Shown here piece after piece: positions 26,194 through 35,592 of a DNA stretch of 64,000 bases. The notes beneath the pieces were generated by a model. The model was given only the letters and a program-made list of their open reading frames with translations. It ran no database searches and was not told the DNA's origin. The first letter of the stretch is position 1. Each line of letters opens with the position of its first letter. Source of the DNA: Shewanella eurypsychrophilus (GTDB lineage Bacteria; Pseudomonadota; Gammaproteobacteria; Enterobacterales; Shewanellaceae); NCBI RefSeq assembly GCF_007004545.3, contig NZ_CP045503.2, positions 62,001 through 126,000 of the forward strand, in the 5' to 3' direction. Made by a program: the position numbers and the translations under genes.

Positions 26194-27900
26194 TTACTTT
26201 TCATTTTCGTTATCACCAATCCAGTGAGCGATGACTTCAGCTACGCGAGCTGGTTCCTGGTTGGCTAATAAACTCAGGTGTTCCATCTTCACAGTGAGCG
26301 GTGATTCTGGTGCCGGTAAACCTTGATTACTGAGCCAATCACTGTTGGAAGTTTCATTACCTAGCCCCATTAGCTGATCGGCTAGAGCTTGTGAATTGCC
26401 TGATTGGACAGTGTTAGTTAGCTGTTCAGCCATAGGGGCGTCCAGTTCAGCAACTGGTGACTCCTCATTACTGCTGTGCTCTGTTGTTCGGGTGAGATGT
26501 GATACTAGTGGTCTTAATACAAAAAGGATTAAGCCAAACCCGAGTAACCCGCCGATAAAGTACCTAAGGTATGCTTGGTAGCCTTCGGTTTGCCACCATG
26601 GCATAGGTTCAAATACAGCGGTATGAACAGGCACAAAGTCGAAGCTGTTGATACTGAATTGATCACCACGGGCAGCGGTAAAGCCGATAGCATCTTTTAC
26701 CATAATACCGAGTTGTGATACTTGAGTTTCACTCCAGCCAGTTTCACCGGCAGCTTGATTATTGAGTAGCACCGAGACAGACAGGTTTTCGAGCTGCATC
26801 TGCTGATAACGGGTATGCCTGACCGAACGGCCAATTTCAAACTGCCGACTTTCCTGCTGGTTCAGATTACGGCGAGCGTTGTCGTTATCCTCAGCATTTG
26901 CGGTAGGTGGCTGATTGCTTAGCGCACCAGGAATGCCCATTGCCATACTTGAATTGGTCTCATTAGAGCTTTGTTTCTCTTGAGACATAACAGTTTGGGG
27001 ATCGAGAGACTCTCGGGTCTCTTCGACCTGATTAAAATTAACTTGAGCGGCAATTTGTACCTGAAAGTTATCCTGTCCAAGTACTGGAGATAGCATGCTG
27101 GAGGCTCTATTAATTAAGCTTTGCTCTAGCTCTTGCGTATATTTGAGTTGCCTGTCTCTGGCTTGAGTGATGTCTTGATTCATCGCAATACCAGAGCTGA
27201 GGTGGTTACCCTCCTGGTCGACAATCTGTACACGCTCAGGTGTCATACCTGTTACGCTGCTGGCAACAAGATTTGCTATAGCTTCTATCTGATTTGCTTG
27301 AATGTTACTGCCTGCATAAAGGTCCAGCATGACAGAGGCTGAAGGAAGCTCTGGTTGTTGACGAATAAATAGCGTCCGCTTAGGAATGGCAAGATGTACT
27401 CTGGCTGTTCGTACAGTATTTAGCGCCATAATGGTTCTTGATAACTCCCCCTCAAGGCTATGGCGATACTTTGCTTGTTCCATAAACTGGCTGGTGCCGA
27501 TGGTTGAGTTATCGAGTGATTCCATTCCAGATGGTACGCGCGCTTTCACGCCCCGGGCTGCGAGTACCATACGTGCTTTACCTAGTTTATCCTCTTGAAC
27601 TAAAACCAGTCCCGTGTTGGCCTCTAAGCGATACTTTATTCCTTCTGCTTCTAGCACTTCGATGATCTGAGAGGTTTCAACTTTTTCCTGATGACCATAG
27701 AGTGGGCGATATCCTTGGCTAGCCGTCCAGAGTAGAAGTACGATGACACAGGCTACGGCACTGGCAAGAATTGCCAAAATTAGCACTTGCTTATCGCCCT
27801 GATTAAACTGCTTCCACTTAGCCTTCAGGTCTGAAAGTATGTCATTTTTTTCGCTGACATCTGTGATAGCTGGGCTCGGTTGAGCAAGAGTTGTAGACAT
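26194..27900 (-). CDS. fliF: Lateral MS-ring protein FliF
   Basis: The protein has 568 residues. The first membrane helix is at about residues 38-60 (VLILAILASAVACVIVLLLW) and the second near residue 445-465 (YFIGGLLGFGLILFVLRPLV). Between them are the YscJ-like ring-building motifs RYRLEANTGLVLVQEDKLG-type and SASVMLDLYAGSNIQ. The C-terminus binds FliG. It forms the MS-ring in the inner membrane. Confidence 0.96.
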   Translation of the reverse strand: MSTTLAQPSPAITDVSEKNDILSDLKAKWKQFNQGDKQVLILAILASAVACVIVLLLWTASQGYRPLYGHQEKVETSQIIEVLEAEGIKYRLEANTGLVLVQEDKLGKARMVLAARGVKARVPSGMESLDNSTIGTSQFMEQAKYRHSLEGELSRTIMALNTVRTARVHLAIPKRTLFIRQQPELPSASVMLDLYAGSNIQANQIEAIANLVASSVTGMTPERVQIVDQEGNHLSSGIAMNQDITQARDRQLKYTQELEQSLINRASSMLSPVLGQDNFQVQIAAQVNFNQVEETRESLDPQTVMSQEKQSSNETNSSMAMGIPGALSNQPPTANAEDNDNARRNLNQQESRQFEIGRSVRHTRYQQMQLENLSVSVLLNNQAAGETGWSETQVSQLGIMVKDAIGFTAARGDQFSINSFDFVPVHTAVFEPMPWWQTEGYQAYLRYFIGGLLGFGLILFVLRPLVSHLTRTTEHSSNEESPVAELDAPMAEQLTNTVQSGNSQALADQLMGLGNETSNSDWLSNQGLPAPESPLTVKMEHLSLLANQEPARVAEVIAHWIGDNENEK

Positions 27901-27915
27901 TATTTCATCCTTATT

Positions 27916-27939
27916 GAAAGCATGTCACATTATGCTTTC
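27916..27939. repeat. Hairpin between fliE and fliF
   Basis: GAAAGCAT and ATGCTTTC form a perfect 8-base stem with an 8-base loop, without a T run on either side. It may be a processing or attenuation stem inside the fliE operon. Confidence 0.4.
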
Positions 27940-27987
27940 TCGATCTTATTAACTGGTTAGTGATTTTTGTTATGTTAATGTCTGCGA

Positions 27988-28326
27988 TTAAACGGGCATC
28001 TTCATGACCTCATCGAAGGCTTGAACCAGTCGATTTCTTATCTGAATCATGGTGGAAAAAGAGAGGCTAGCTTTTTGTGAAGCAACCATAGCACCCACCA
28101 GATCGTCACTTTCCCCTCCATCGACGGCACGCATTAGCGCAGAGGAATGATTTTGATCTGTATTCACTGCCGCGACCTTGCTCTCCATTAGTTCTGTGAA
28201 GGAGGGAGAGTGCACACCAAGATCTCTGGGATTTTGAGGGATCTTAATGGCACCTTTGGCCATTTCAGTATGAATACTTAAGGTACTCATCATCGACTGA
28301 GGGCTAATCATGGTCGAGTTCGACAT
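27988..28326 (-). CDS. fliE: Lateral MS-ring/rod adapter FliE
   Basis: The protein has 112 residues. The C-terminal FliE motif is DLVGAMVASQKASLSFSTMI followed by QIRNRLVQAFDEVMKMPV. It is the first structural gene of fliEFGHIJ and follows lafK by 38 bases. Confidence 0.94.
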   Translation of the reverse strand: MSNSTMISPQSMMSTLSIHTEMAKGAIKIPQNPRDLGVHSPSFTELMESKVAAVNTDQNHSSALMRAVDGGESDDLVGAMVASQKASLSFSTMIQIRNRLVQAFDEVMKMPV

Positions 28327-28364
28327 CTGGTTTTCCTATCTAAGATAAATGTTGATTGGAATAT

Positions 28365-29666
28365 TTATGCTGCTTTGCCTAGTGCCTGCTCTATATCAAT
28401 TCCCTCTTCTCTCATTTGAGCTAGCTTGTATCTCAAGGCTCTGGTTGTCATACCAAGTGCTTGGGCACTTTGACTACGATGACCATTGAACTTTCTCAGG
28501 GTATCTAAGATATATTGGAACTCTGCGTGTTTCTTTGAGGCTTTTAAGCCATGTTCACTCTGAACTCGAGTCTCATCGATAAGGCTGGGCTCTCCCTCAA
28601 TACCGAGCTCACAAGCTTGAAGTGCTTGCCCTCTTCTCATGACTAATGCTCTTTGAATGGTATTTTCAAGCTCTCGAACGTTACCCGGCCAGCAGTGAGA
28701 GGTCAGTCGTAGCTTAGCTTGATCACTGAAATAGCAAGATTGCCCGGCTGCCAGATGTTGGTATCTCAGTAAGAAATGAGCAGCTAAGGGCAGAATATCT
28801 TCGCGCCGCTCTCTAAGTGGCAATATTTTCAGTGGGAGCACATCGAGTCGATAGAAAAGGTCTTCTCGGAAATTACCGGATTGAACCGCTTTCCTCAGAT
28901 CTCGATTGGTTGAGGCTATAATACGAATATCCAGAGGAATAGACTTGTGACCCCCTAAACGTTCAACTTCTCTCTCCTGTAAGACCCTTAGCAGTTTCGC
29001 TTGTACCTGTACTGGCATCTCGCCAATCTCATCGAGTAGTAGTGTGCCGCCATTAGCGAGTTCAAACTTTCCAGGTTGATCGCTAGTGGCTCCGGTAAAT
29101 GCGCCCTTGTTATGGCCAAATAAAATTGACTCAAGAATACTCTCAGGAATTGCCGCGCAGTTGACTGCGATAAACGGCTTGGTTGCGCGTGTAGAGTGGC
29201 GGTGAATATAGCGAGCTAAAGGCTCTTTCCCTGTGCCGCTTTCGCCAGTTAGCAATACGGTAGCTTCTGTTGATGCTGCTCTGTGGGCAAGCATCATGAG
29301 TTGGCGACTGACAGGAGAGACAACGACCAGCTCGGCATCGGGCTGCTCTAAGCGCCTAAGTCTTTGAACAAGTGAACAGATCTGTTCGTTTTCAAGAGGG
29401 AGCAGCAAATAGTCTTGTACACCTAACTGCATCGCTGTGGTTGCTAGCTCAGTCTGTTCCGGTGCTAACAAAGCAACCTGATTTTTCCCGGGAAATTGAG
29501 ACAACCTAGCTGCAACCTCTGAGTTTTTACAATCAGATAGATTAATCATGGTAAGCCAGGGAGTGGTGGCACCTGAGTGCCAAGTCTCAAAACCCAGAAG
29601 TGTTAATTGAGAGAGACTGTTGTCAGGTAGGCTTGCATCGATCAGCCTGATGTCATTAGAAGTCAT
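28365..29666 (-). CDS. lafK: Sigma-54-dependent lateral flagellar activator LafK
   Basis: The protein has 433 residues. The N-terminal ~120 residues resemble a degenerate receiver. The AAA+ domain has Walker A GESGTGKEPLARYIH, the sigma-54 contact loop GAFTGA, and Walker B GGTLLLDEIGEMP. A Fis-type helix-turn-helix ends it (NGHRSQSAQALGMTTRALRYK). LafK in Vibrio switches on the early lateral operons with RpoN. It starts inside the end of motY (11-base overlap), with AGAGG upstream. Confidence 0.95.
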   Translation of the reverse strand: MTSNDIRLIDASLPDNSLSQLTLLGFETWHSGATTPWLTMINLSDCKNSEVAARLSQFPGKNQVALLAPEQTELATTAMQLGVQDYLLLPLENEQICSLVQRLRRLEQPDAELVVVSPVSRQLMMLAHRAASTEATVLLTGESGTGKEPLARYIHRHSTRATKPFIAVNCAAIPESILESILFGHNKGAFTGATSDQPGKFELANGGTLLLDEIGEMPVQVQAKLLRVLQEREVERLGGHKSIPLDIRIIASTNRDLRKAVQSGNFREDLFYRLDVLPLKILPLRERREDILPLAAHFLLRYQHLAAGQSCYFSDQAKLRLTSHCWPGNVRELENTIQRALVMRRGQALQACELGIEGEPSLIDETRVQSEHGLKASKKHAEFQYILDTLRKFNGHRSQSAQALGMTTRALRYKLAQMREEGIDIEQALGKAA

Positions 29667-30567
29667 GCTTAACCTCTTTCTTGGACTCTGCCACTCTGTT
29701 TGGGGATGACTTGATCAGGCGTACTGTGACACGTCGATTTTTGTCTCTACCTGCTAGGGTATTATTTGACACATTTGGAGAGCGAGCACCATGGTGACGA
29801 GGCTGGACCATTTTCACTGAGAGCCCCATCTCTACAAGTCGAGAAGCAACTTCATCGGCCCTGTCCTTACTTAACACTAGGTTAGCTAACCGCTCACCTG
29901 TGTTATCGGAGTGGGCATCAACCAGTATTTGGGTAATTGATGGATCGGCATGAACGTATCTCACTATCGCATTGAGATCGGCTTCATGGTTAACCGTTAC
30001 CTGGCTGGAACCCGATGGAAAATAGAGGTCAACACGACGTACATATGAAAACGGTTTAGGTAAGAGTTGGTATCTGCATTGTTTAAATTTATTAGCGACC
30101 TGTTTGGTGTTAACTGGGCTGCTATTCACTTGATAACTATGTCCGTGTTCTGTGTTGATCTCTGTTTGCCAAGCTAACCCTTGTTCAAGGGCTTCTAAAA
30201 ATGGATCTATATTTAGCTGGCTGGTGGCTTTGTTCCCATGCCAGAGCAACTTAGCTTCAGCAAAAATAGTATCACCTGTGCTCTTCCACGAAGGTGATAC
30301 TACGTGAAAATCTGTGGTGATCCCGTCGGCGTCTAGCCAGTCTGCGTTAAGCTCAATGCTCAGCTTTTCGCCTGGAAGCGCTTTCAATTTTATGTTCCCG
30401 AATCCATCGATATTATGTTCTATCTGACAAGAGAATAGATCCCCTTCAAAGCTCCAATGGGCTTGCTCAAATGGTGTTTGATAGCGAGTAGTATTTGCTA
30501 TTGCACTATTAGAAATGACAAGGCTAATCAACAGTGAAAAGATTAATATATGAGCTGGTGATTTCAA
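29656..30567 (-). CDS. motY: Lateral MotY-like T-ring/stator anchoring protein
   Basis: The protein has 303 residues from a TTG at 30567, preceded by AAGGGA; this start yields a normal signal peptide (KSPAHILIFSLLISLVISNS, then AIA). An upstream ATG at 30684 lacks a ribosome site and adds 39 polar residues. The C-terminal OmpA-like domain contains VDLYFPSGSSQV, DAHSDNTGERLANLVLSKDRA and RDKNRRVTVRL. MotY proteins anchor stators around the motor. It is followed by lafK. Confidence 0.88.
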   Translation of the reverse strand: MKSPAHILIFSLLISLVISNSAIANTTRYQTPFEQAHWSFEGDLFSCQIEHNIDGFGNIKLKALPGEKLSIELNADWLDADGITTDFHVVSPSWKSTGDTIFAEAKLLWHGNKATSQLNIDPFLEALEQGLAWQTEINTEHGHSYQVNSSPVNTKQVANKFKQCRYQLLPKPFSYVRRVDLYFPSGSSQVTVNHEADLNAIVRYVHADPSITQILVDAHSDNTGERLANLVLSKDRADEVASRLVEMGLSVKMVQPRHHGARSPNVSNNTLAGRDKNRRVTVRLIKSSPNRVAESKKEVKHDF

Positions 30568-31163
30568 TGAATGTACTTCCCTTAATTTACATAACTTAAC
30601 GTTATTAAATATTTGAGCTTTTGTTTTTGTGTATTGTTTGAGTGAGTTTTTTTTGGAGTTCGATTGCGGGCTATAATTAAACATTAATAAAAGGATATGT
30701 AAAATGTTTTTTGATATTTATTTATTTTGTGATAACTGGCTAATTGAAATAATAATGTTTTAAGTGATACGTTTTAAATATATTTTTCAATGTTTGATAT
30801 ATTGGCTGGATTGAGGTTATATTATCTAGCTTGATTTGAAAGCAATTGAAACATATTGATGCAATAACCATCACCTGCATAACTAGTTGAATTTAATTGT
30901 TATTTTTAGATGGTAATTGTCTTTTTGTTTTTTCTTAAATTTAAATTAAAAATTAATTAAAGAAATTTGAATTCCGGTCGCTTTATATGTTTTTTTGCTC
31001 ATTAAAATTCGTCGACACACTTTAATATACAGTTGTCTTGATGGTTTTATTTCTTTATTTAAGTTAAGCGCTATTAAGCGTCATATTTATGGCGATAGTC
31101 ATTTTTCTAAATTTATAATGTTAAATATATTGTATTTCACTATTTTTATATTGGTTGGTCAAA
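30568..31163. other. AT-rich divergent region between motY and fliM
   Basis: About 600 bases, very AT-rich compared with the flanks. It must hold the divergent promoters of motY-lafK-fliE and of fliMNPQR-flhBA. I found no convincing sigma-54 or sigma-70 match and no credible gene; a 66-codon frame at 30995-31195 runs into fliM and looks spurious. Confidence 0.5.
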
Positions 31164-32045
31164 ATGAAAACAACTTCGAAGGCAAGGTTACTTAAGTTTA
31201 GTCAGTGTAAAAAAGTGAGACCTGTTGCTTTAATTCAGGAGAAACTTGCGAGAAGCCGCTTATTGATACAAGTTGAATCTTGTCAGAGAACAGTTTTAGA
31301 TGCGGTTAATTGTGTGCTTAACCCAATAATTCGCCAAGGTCACCATGCTTTAACCTGCATTTCACAGCAAGAAGCCAGCGTGCCCATTGAGCCTGATGGA
31401 AATCATGCTTGGTTTAGACTTAGTTACCATGGAACTATGTTGGCTTGGTGGCGAATTGACCGCTGTACATTAGATCAATTAGCGAGTGGTTACTACGGCA
31501 GTTTAGCCACCCCACTCAAGTCGCCACTGCGTTCACCTAGTCAGTCAGAGTTTAGATTAGCTAGAAAGCTGATGCTTGCAGCCCTCAAGGTGCTACCAAT
31601 TACCGAATTGGATGAGGAGGCGATAGAATTAGAACTCGTTTTCAATAACACGCCCATTGATGCACCTATTAATTGGTCTCTCAGTTTTGCCAAAGGGCAG
31701 ATGACTTCGCCAATTCTATTCTGCATGACTGAGTATCTGCTTGGACTCATGTCTGAGCAGCCTAGCCTCTATCTGGCTACCCCCGAACTCTCTGAACAAT
31801 TGGCGCAAAGGCTAAAACAGATCCCACTGAAAATTTCACTCGAGCTTGGACGGCAAAACACGCCTGTCAACTCACTTAATGGATTGAAAGTAGGAGATGT
31901 TCTGCCAATGAATCTTCATTCTAGATGCCCGGTGACCGTTGGGAAAAGGCCACTTTTTTATGCTGCAGTGCATACCCATGAGGGGCAGATGGTGGCTAAG
32001 TTAACCCAAGATATTTTCGTGCAAGATGATGGCGGTAGCTGCTGA
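31164..32045 (+). CDS. fliM: Lateral motor switch protein FliM
   Basis: The protein has 293 residues from the ATG at 31164 (a TTG nine bases earlier is possible); polar FliM is usually about 340. The C-terminal SpoA-like part has IPLKISLELGRQNTPVN and LKVGDVLPMNLHSRCPVTVG. The N-terminus (MKTTSKARLLKFSQCKKVRP) lacks the conserved EIDALL CheY-binding motif. It is divergent overall. First gene of the rightward export/switch unit. Confidence 0.85.
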   Translation: MKTTSKARLLKFSQCKKVRPVALIQEKLARSRLLIQVESCQRTVLDAVNCVLNPIIRQGHHALTCISQQEASVPIEPDGNHAWFRLSYHGTMLAWWRIDRCTLDQLASGYYGSLATPLKSPLRSPSQSEFRLARKLMLAALKVLPITELDEEAIELELVFNNTPIDAPINWSLSFAKGQMTSPILFCMTEYLLGLMSEQPSLYLATPELSEQLAQRLKQIPLKISLELGRQNTPVNSLNGLKVGDVLPMNLHSRCPVTVGKRPLFYAAVHTHEGQMVAKLTQDIFVQDDGGSC

Positions 32046-32127
32046 GAGCACGGTGAGGAGACTCCTGACGGAGCACTCTCCAGTTTAATAATAAATTGAA
32101 ATTTAATGATTTTTAAGGAATGGCGAC

Positions 32128-32484
32128 ATGTCAGAACAAACACTGCTTCAAGATGAAGATTTTTTATTGGATGACAACCTGTTTGATGAGGGGTTTAAGG
32201 AAGAGGAGATTGTAAAGGCTAAGCCAATTAAAGATATCTCGTTTTTTCATCAGTTGCCTGTTCAAGTTACCTTGGAACTAGCTAGCGCTGAGATGTCATT
32301 AGGCGAGCTGTCGCGAATGGGAGAGGGAGATGTTGTTGCACTCGATCGTATGGTCGGAGAGCCTTTAGATATTCGGGTGAATGGTGCGCTGCTTGGAAGG
32401 GGGGAGGTCGTTGAAGTTAATGGCCGTTATGGTGTCCGCCTGCTAGAGGTCGAAGCGATCAGTCTTACCGGAGCGAATGACTGA
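32128..32484 (+). CDS. fliN: Lateral motor switch protein FliN
   Basis: The protein has 118 residues. An acidic N-terminus is followed by the SpoA domain: LPVQVTLELASAEMSLGELS, EGDVVALDRMVGEPLDIRVN and RGEVVEVNGRYGVRL. It forms the C-ring with FliM. AAGGAA precedes the ATG. Confidence 0.95.
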   Translation: MSEQTLLQDEDFLLDDNLFDEGFKEEEIVKAKPIKDISFFHQLPVQVTLELASAEMSLGELSRMGEGDVVALDRMVGEPLDIRVNGALLGRGEVVEVNGRYGVRLLEVEAISLTGAND

Positions 32485-33214
32485 TATGTTCCGTGCCTTG
32501 CTGCTTATTGCATTACTTTTTGTCCCAGCGGCTTTTGCCAATGATGGGCTTACACTGTTCACCCTTAATGATGGCGATCAGAGTCAGACTGTCAATATCA
32601 AGCTAGAGATACTGGCGCTAATGACAGTGCTCAGTTTCTTACCTGCTTTACTGATGATGCTAACCAGCTTTACTCGAATTATTATCGTGTTGGGTATTTT
32701 ACGTCAGGCGCTTGGTTTGCAGCAGAGCCCGCCAAATAAGGTGCTAGTGGGACTCACCTTAGTGCTCACCATTTTCATCATGAGACCGGTTGGTCAAGAC
32801 ATCTATGACCAGGCTTATCTTCCTTACGACCAAGGAGTGATAGAGCTCAATGAGGCAGTTGCCATTGGCGAGAAGCCACTGAGAAAGTTCATGCTGGCAC
32901 AAACTCGTGAGACAGATCTTGAGCAGATGCTAAAAATAGCCGATGAGCCAGTGACCTTAACTGCCGATGAGGTGCCCTTCTTTGTACTTATGCCAGCGTT
33001 TGTTTTAAGCGAGCTTAAAACGGCATTCCAGATTGGCTTTTTACTCTTCTTACCATTCTTGGTGATCGACTTAGTGGTAGCCAGTGTGTTGATGTCTATG
33101 GGAATGATGATGTTATCGCCCTTGATTATCTCTTTGCCGTTCAAATTGATGGTATTTGTGCTTGTTGATGGCTGGTCTATGACGGTAGGCACTTTAGTGT
33201 CTAGCTTTGGTTAG
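32477..33214 (+). CDS. fliP: Lateral flagellar export gate protein FliP
   Basis: The protein has 245 residues with a cleavable signal (FRALLLIALLFVPAAFA). Family motifs include LTSFTRIIIVLGILRQALGL, QQSPPNKVLVGLTLVLTIFI and FLLFLPFLVIDLVVASVLMS. It overlaps fliN by eight bases. FliP with FliQ and FliR forms the export channel. No fliO precedes it. Confidence 0.96.
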   Translation: MTDMFRALLLIALLFVPAAFANDGLTLFTLNDGDQSQTVNIKLEILALMTVLSFLPALLMMLTSFTRIIIVLGILRQALGLQQSPPNKVLVGLTLVLTIFIMRPVGQDIYDQAYLPYDQGVIELNEAVAIGEKPLRKFMLAQTRETDLEQMLKIADEPVTLTADEVPFFVLMPAFVLSELKTAFQIGFLLFLPFLVIDLVVASVLMSMGMMMLSPLIISLPFKLMVFVLVDGWSMTVGTLVSSFG

Positions 33215-33251
33215 CTGGCGTTCTTGCTGCCTCTTTAACGTGTTAGGTGAA

Positions 33252-33395
33252 ATGATGGAAATATTAAGAAAGCTAGGGAATGAGTTCAGTGTGAGTGACA
33301 TCATCTATTTGATCTTTTGTCTGCTGAGTTGCGTGATCGTTGCCTTCAATGGCTGGGAGTTTATCATCAGCTCAGTGACTGGGATTTTAAGGTAG
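33252..33395 (+). CDS. 47-residue single-helix membrane ORF between fliP and fliQ
   Basis: The ATG at 33252 has AGGTGA just upstream, and the stop is four bases before the fliQ ATG. The peptide begins MMEILRKLGNEFSVSDII and has one membrane helix (YLIFCLLSCVIVAFNGW) and a short tail ending GILR. It does not resemble FliQ, which follows intact. FliO, a small single-helix FliP helper, is missing from the cluster, so a FliO-like role is a tempting inference, not shown by similarity. Confidence 0.6.
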   Translation: MMEILRKLGNEFSVSDIIYLIFCLLSCVIVAFNGWEFIISSVTGILR

Positions 33396-33399
33396 AGAT

Positions 33400-33669
33400 A
33401 TGGATGTCAATGAACTGACCTCTCTGTTTGCCGATGCGATATTTTTAGTGGTCTCTATGGTGGCGGTACTTGTGGTGCCAAGCTTGTTAGTGGGTTTATT
33501 GATTGCTGTCTTTCAAGCGGCGACTCAGGTCAATGAACAGACGTTAAGTTTCTTGCCTAGATTAGTGCTTACATTATTGATGGTGCTGTTTGCAGGTCCC
33601 TGGATTTTGCAGCAGATTTCCGATCTGTTTAACCGACTGTTTATGAACATTCCCCATATTATTGGTTAG
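33400..33669 (+). CDS. fliQ: Lateral flagellar export gate protein FliQ
   Basis: The protein has 89 residues, the exact family length, with two membrane helices. LLIAVFQAATQVNEQTLSFL and the terminal NIPHIIG are FliQ hallmarks. AAGGTAGAG precedes the ATG. Confidence 0.96.
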   Translation: MDVNELTSLFADAIFLVVSMVAVLVVPSLLVGLLIAVFQAATQVNEQTLSFLPRLVLTLLMVLFAGPWILQQISDLFNRLFMNIPHIIG

Positions 33670-33671
33670 CC

Positions 33672-34451
33672 ATGCTCTCTCTTACTTCCGTCCAGATAAG
33701 TAGTTTTATCGGTACCTTTTGGTGGCCATTCTGCCGCATTATGGGGGCATTTATTGTGATGCCTTTTTTGAGTAGCTCCTATATTCCTGCCATGGTGAGA
33801 ATATTACTCGCGGTATTAATCTCTGCTCTGATCGCGCCTATGTTACCCGCGGTTCCCTCTGTGGACGCCATCTCTATTGCAGCGCTTTTCATTGCCATAG
33901 AGCAGTTACTAATTGGTTTTATGCTAGCCATGTTTCTCTACATCTTAATTCATGTGATGACCCTGTTCGGTGCCATGATGTCGATGCAGATGGGGCTAGC
34001 AATGGCGATTATGAATGATCCTGCAAATGGTAGCTCTAACCCTATTCTAAGTCAGTGGTTTCTACTTTATGGGACGCTGTTATTTTTATCTTTGGATGGT
34101 CATCTGGTTGCGCTGGGGATCATAGTAGATAGCTTCAGATTATGGCCGATAGGTACGGGGGTTTTTGATCTGCCTCTTATGGGCTTAGTGGCTCGTTATG
34201 CCTGGTTGTTTGCGTCGGCATTTATGCTAGCAATACCTGCAATTCTTGCCATGTTAATGGTCAATATTACCTTTGGTGTATTGAGCCGGGCTGCACCCTC
34301 CTTAAACGTATTTGCCTTAGGTTTTCCTATGTCTATGCTGATGGGGTTGCTGTGCGTATTCTTCTCATTTAGTGGCTTACCGACCCGCTATAGCGATCTG
34401 TGTTTGGATGCGCTTTCTGCCATGTATCAGTTTATTGGCGGGATCACATGA
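33672..34451 (+). CDS. fliR: Lateral flagellar export gate protein FliR
   Basis: The protein has 259 residues with several membrane helices. FWWPFCRIMGAFIVMPFL, the MQMGLAMAIMNDPANGSSNP loop and LSRAAPSLNVFALGFPMSML are typical of FliR. It begins two bases after fliQ and overlaps flhB by four. Confidence 0.95.
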   Translation: MLSLTSVQISSFIGTFWWPFCRIMGAFIVMPFLSSSYIPAMVRILLAVLISALIAPMLPAVPSVDAISIAALFIAIEQLLIGFMLAMFLYILIHVMTLFGAMMSMQMGLAMAIMNDPANGSSNPILSQWFLLYGTLLFLSLDGHLVALGIIVDSFRLWPIGTGVFDLPLMGLVARYAWLFASAFMLAIPAILAMLMVNITFGVLSRAAPSLNVFALGFPMSMLMGLLCVFFSFSGLPTRYSDLCLDALSAMYQFIGGIT

Positions 34452-35581
34452 GTAATAAAGACTCTGGGCAGAGTAAGACCGAGAAGGCGACGCCACAAAA
34501 GTTAAAAAAAGCGAGAGATGAGGGACAGGTTCCTCGCTCAAAAGATCTGGCTTCTACTGCGCTTATTATTGGTTGTTCTCTGATGCTGTTCTTGAGTGCC
34601 GATTGGTTTGCTGCGCGAGTCGCTCAGTTGACGCGATTCAATATGTCTATTACCAAAGAGGAGTTAGATCGTCCCGGTATGATGCTAGAGCACCTTGGCA
34701 CCTCGCTGGTTGAGATGCTCAATATTCTAGGCCCCTTGTTCATCATGGTTGCCATCATTGCCATGATAGCGGGTGCAATGCCGGGTGGACCGGTATTTAG
34801 TTTCAAAAATGCTCAGTTTAAATATAGCCGTATCGATCCAATTGCTGGAATAGGGCGTATGTTCTCGGTTAAGTCACTGGTTGAACTGATTAAGTCTATT
34901 CTTAAAATCACTTTACTTATCAGCATCATGTTTGTTTTTCTAGAAACTAACTTGCAGACATTACTCACCTACAACCAGCTGCCTATTGATGAGGCGGTCA
35001 GTAATGGAATTAATATGCTCGCAGAAGGTGTGCTTTACCTAGGTCTGGGTTTATTGGTGATCACATTTATCGATGTGCCATACCAATACTGGCATCACCA
35101 TAAAGAGCTTAGAATGTCGCGGCAGGATGTTAAAGATGAACATAAACAACAAGATGGTAAGCCAGAGGTTAAAGCTAAAATCCGTCAGTTACAGCAACGT
35201 ATGGGCCGTTCTAGAGCTGAAATTGCAGTGCCGCAGGCAGACGTTTTAATCGTTAATCCAACACATTATGCGGTAGCACTTAAATATGATGTTGAAAAGG
35301 CGGACGCTCCCTATGTGTTGACCAAGGGGGCTGATGATGTTGCCCTTTATATGCGCCAAATAGCTCAGCGAAATGACATTGAAGTCATAGAGTTGCCACC
35401 TCTTACCCGAGCTATCTACTATTCAACCAAAGTTGAACAGCAGATCCCTGCGGCGCTATTTATCGCTATCGCCCATGTATTGAGTTATGTGTTGCAGATA
35501 AAGGCTGCTAGAGAGGGTAAGAAGAAAAGACCTGATCCATTACCAAACTTTTTTATTCCGAAACATTTGAGACACGATTAA
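34448..35581 (+). CDS. flhB: Lateral export specificity switch protein FlhB
   Basis: The protein has 377 residues from the ATG at 34448, overlapping the fliR stop (ATGA). The N-terminus has KTEKATPQKLKKARDEGQVP; four membrane helices follow. The cytoplasmic domain has the self-cleaving NPTH motif in DVLIVNPTHYAVALKYD. It interacts with LafE to switch from hook to filament export. Confidence 0.96.
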   Translation: MSNKDSGQSKTEKATPQKLKKARDEGQVPRSKDLASTALIIGCSLMLFLSADWFAARVAQLTRFNMSITKEELDRPGMMLEHLGTSLVEMLNILGPLFIMVAIIAMIAGAMPGGPVFSFKNAQFKYSRIDPIAGIGRMFSVKSLVELIKSILKITLLISIMFVFLETNLQTLLTYNQLPIDEAVSNGINMLAEGVLYLGLGLLVITFIDVPYQYWHHHKELRMSRQDVKDEHKQQDGKPEVKAKIRQLQQRMGRSRAEIAVPQADVLIVNPTHYAVALKYDVEKADAPYVLTKGADDVALYMRQIAQRNDIEVIELPPLTRAIYYSTKVEQQIPAALFIAIAHVLSYVLQIKAAREGKKKRPDPLPNFFIPKHLRHD

Positions 35582-35592
35582 AGGTACTTCCC

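Noticed and set aside
30995-31195. 66-codon frame upstream of fliM
   Set aside because: AT-rich divergent promoter region, overlaps fliM start, no family resemblance.
33207-33251. Longer start for the small ORF between fliP and fliQ
   Set aside because: Would overlap fliP and lacks a ribosome site; the ATG at 33252 has AGGTGA.
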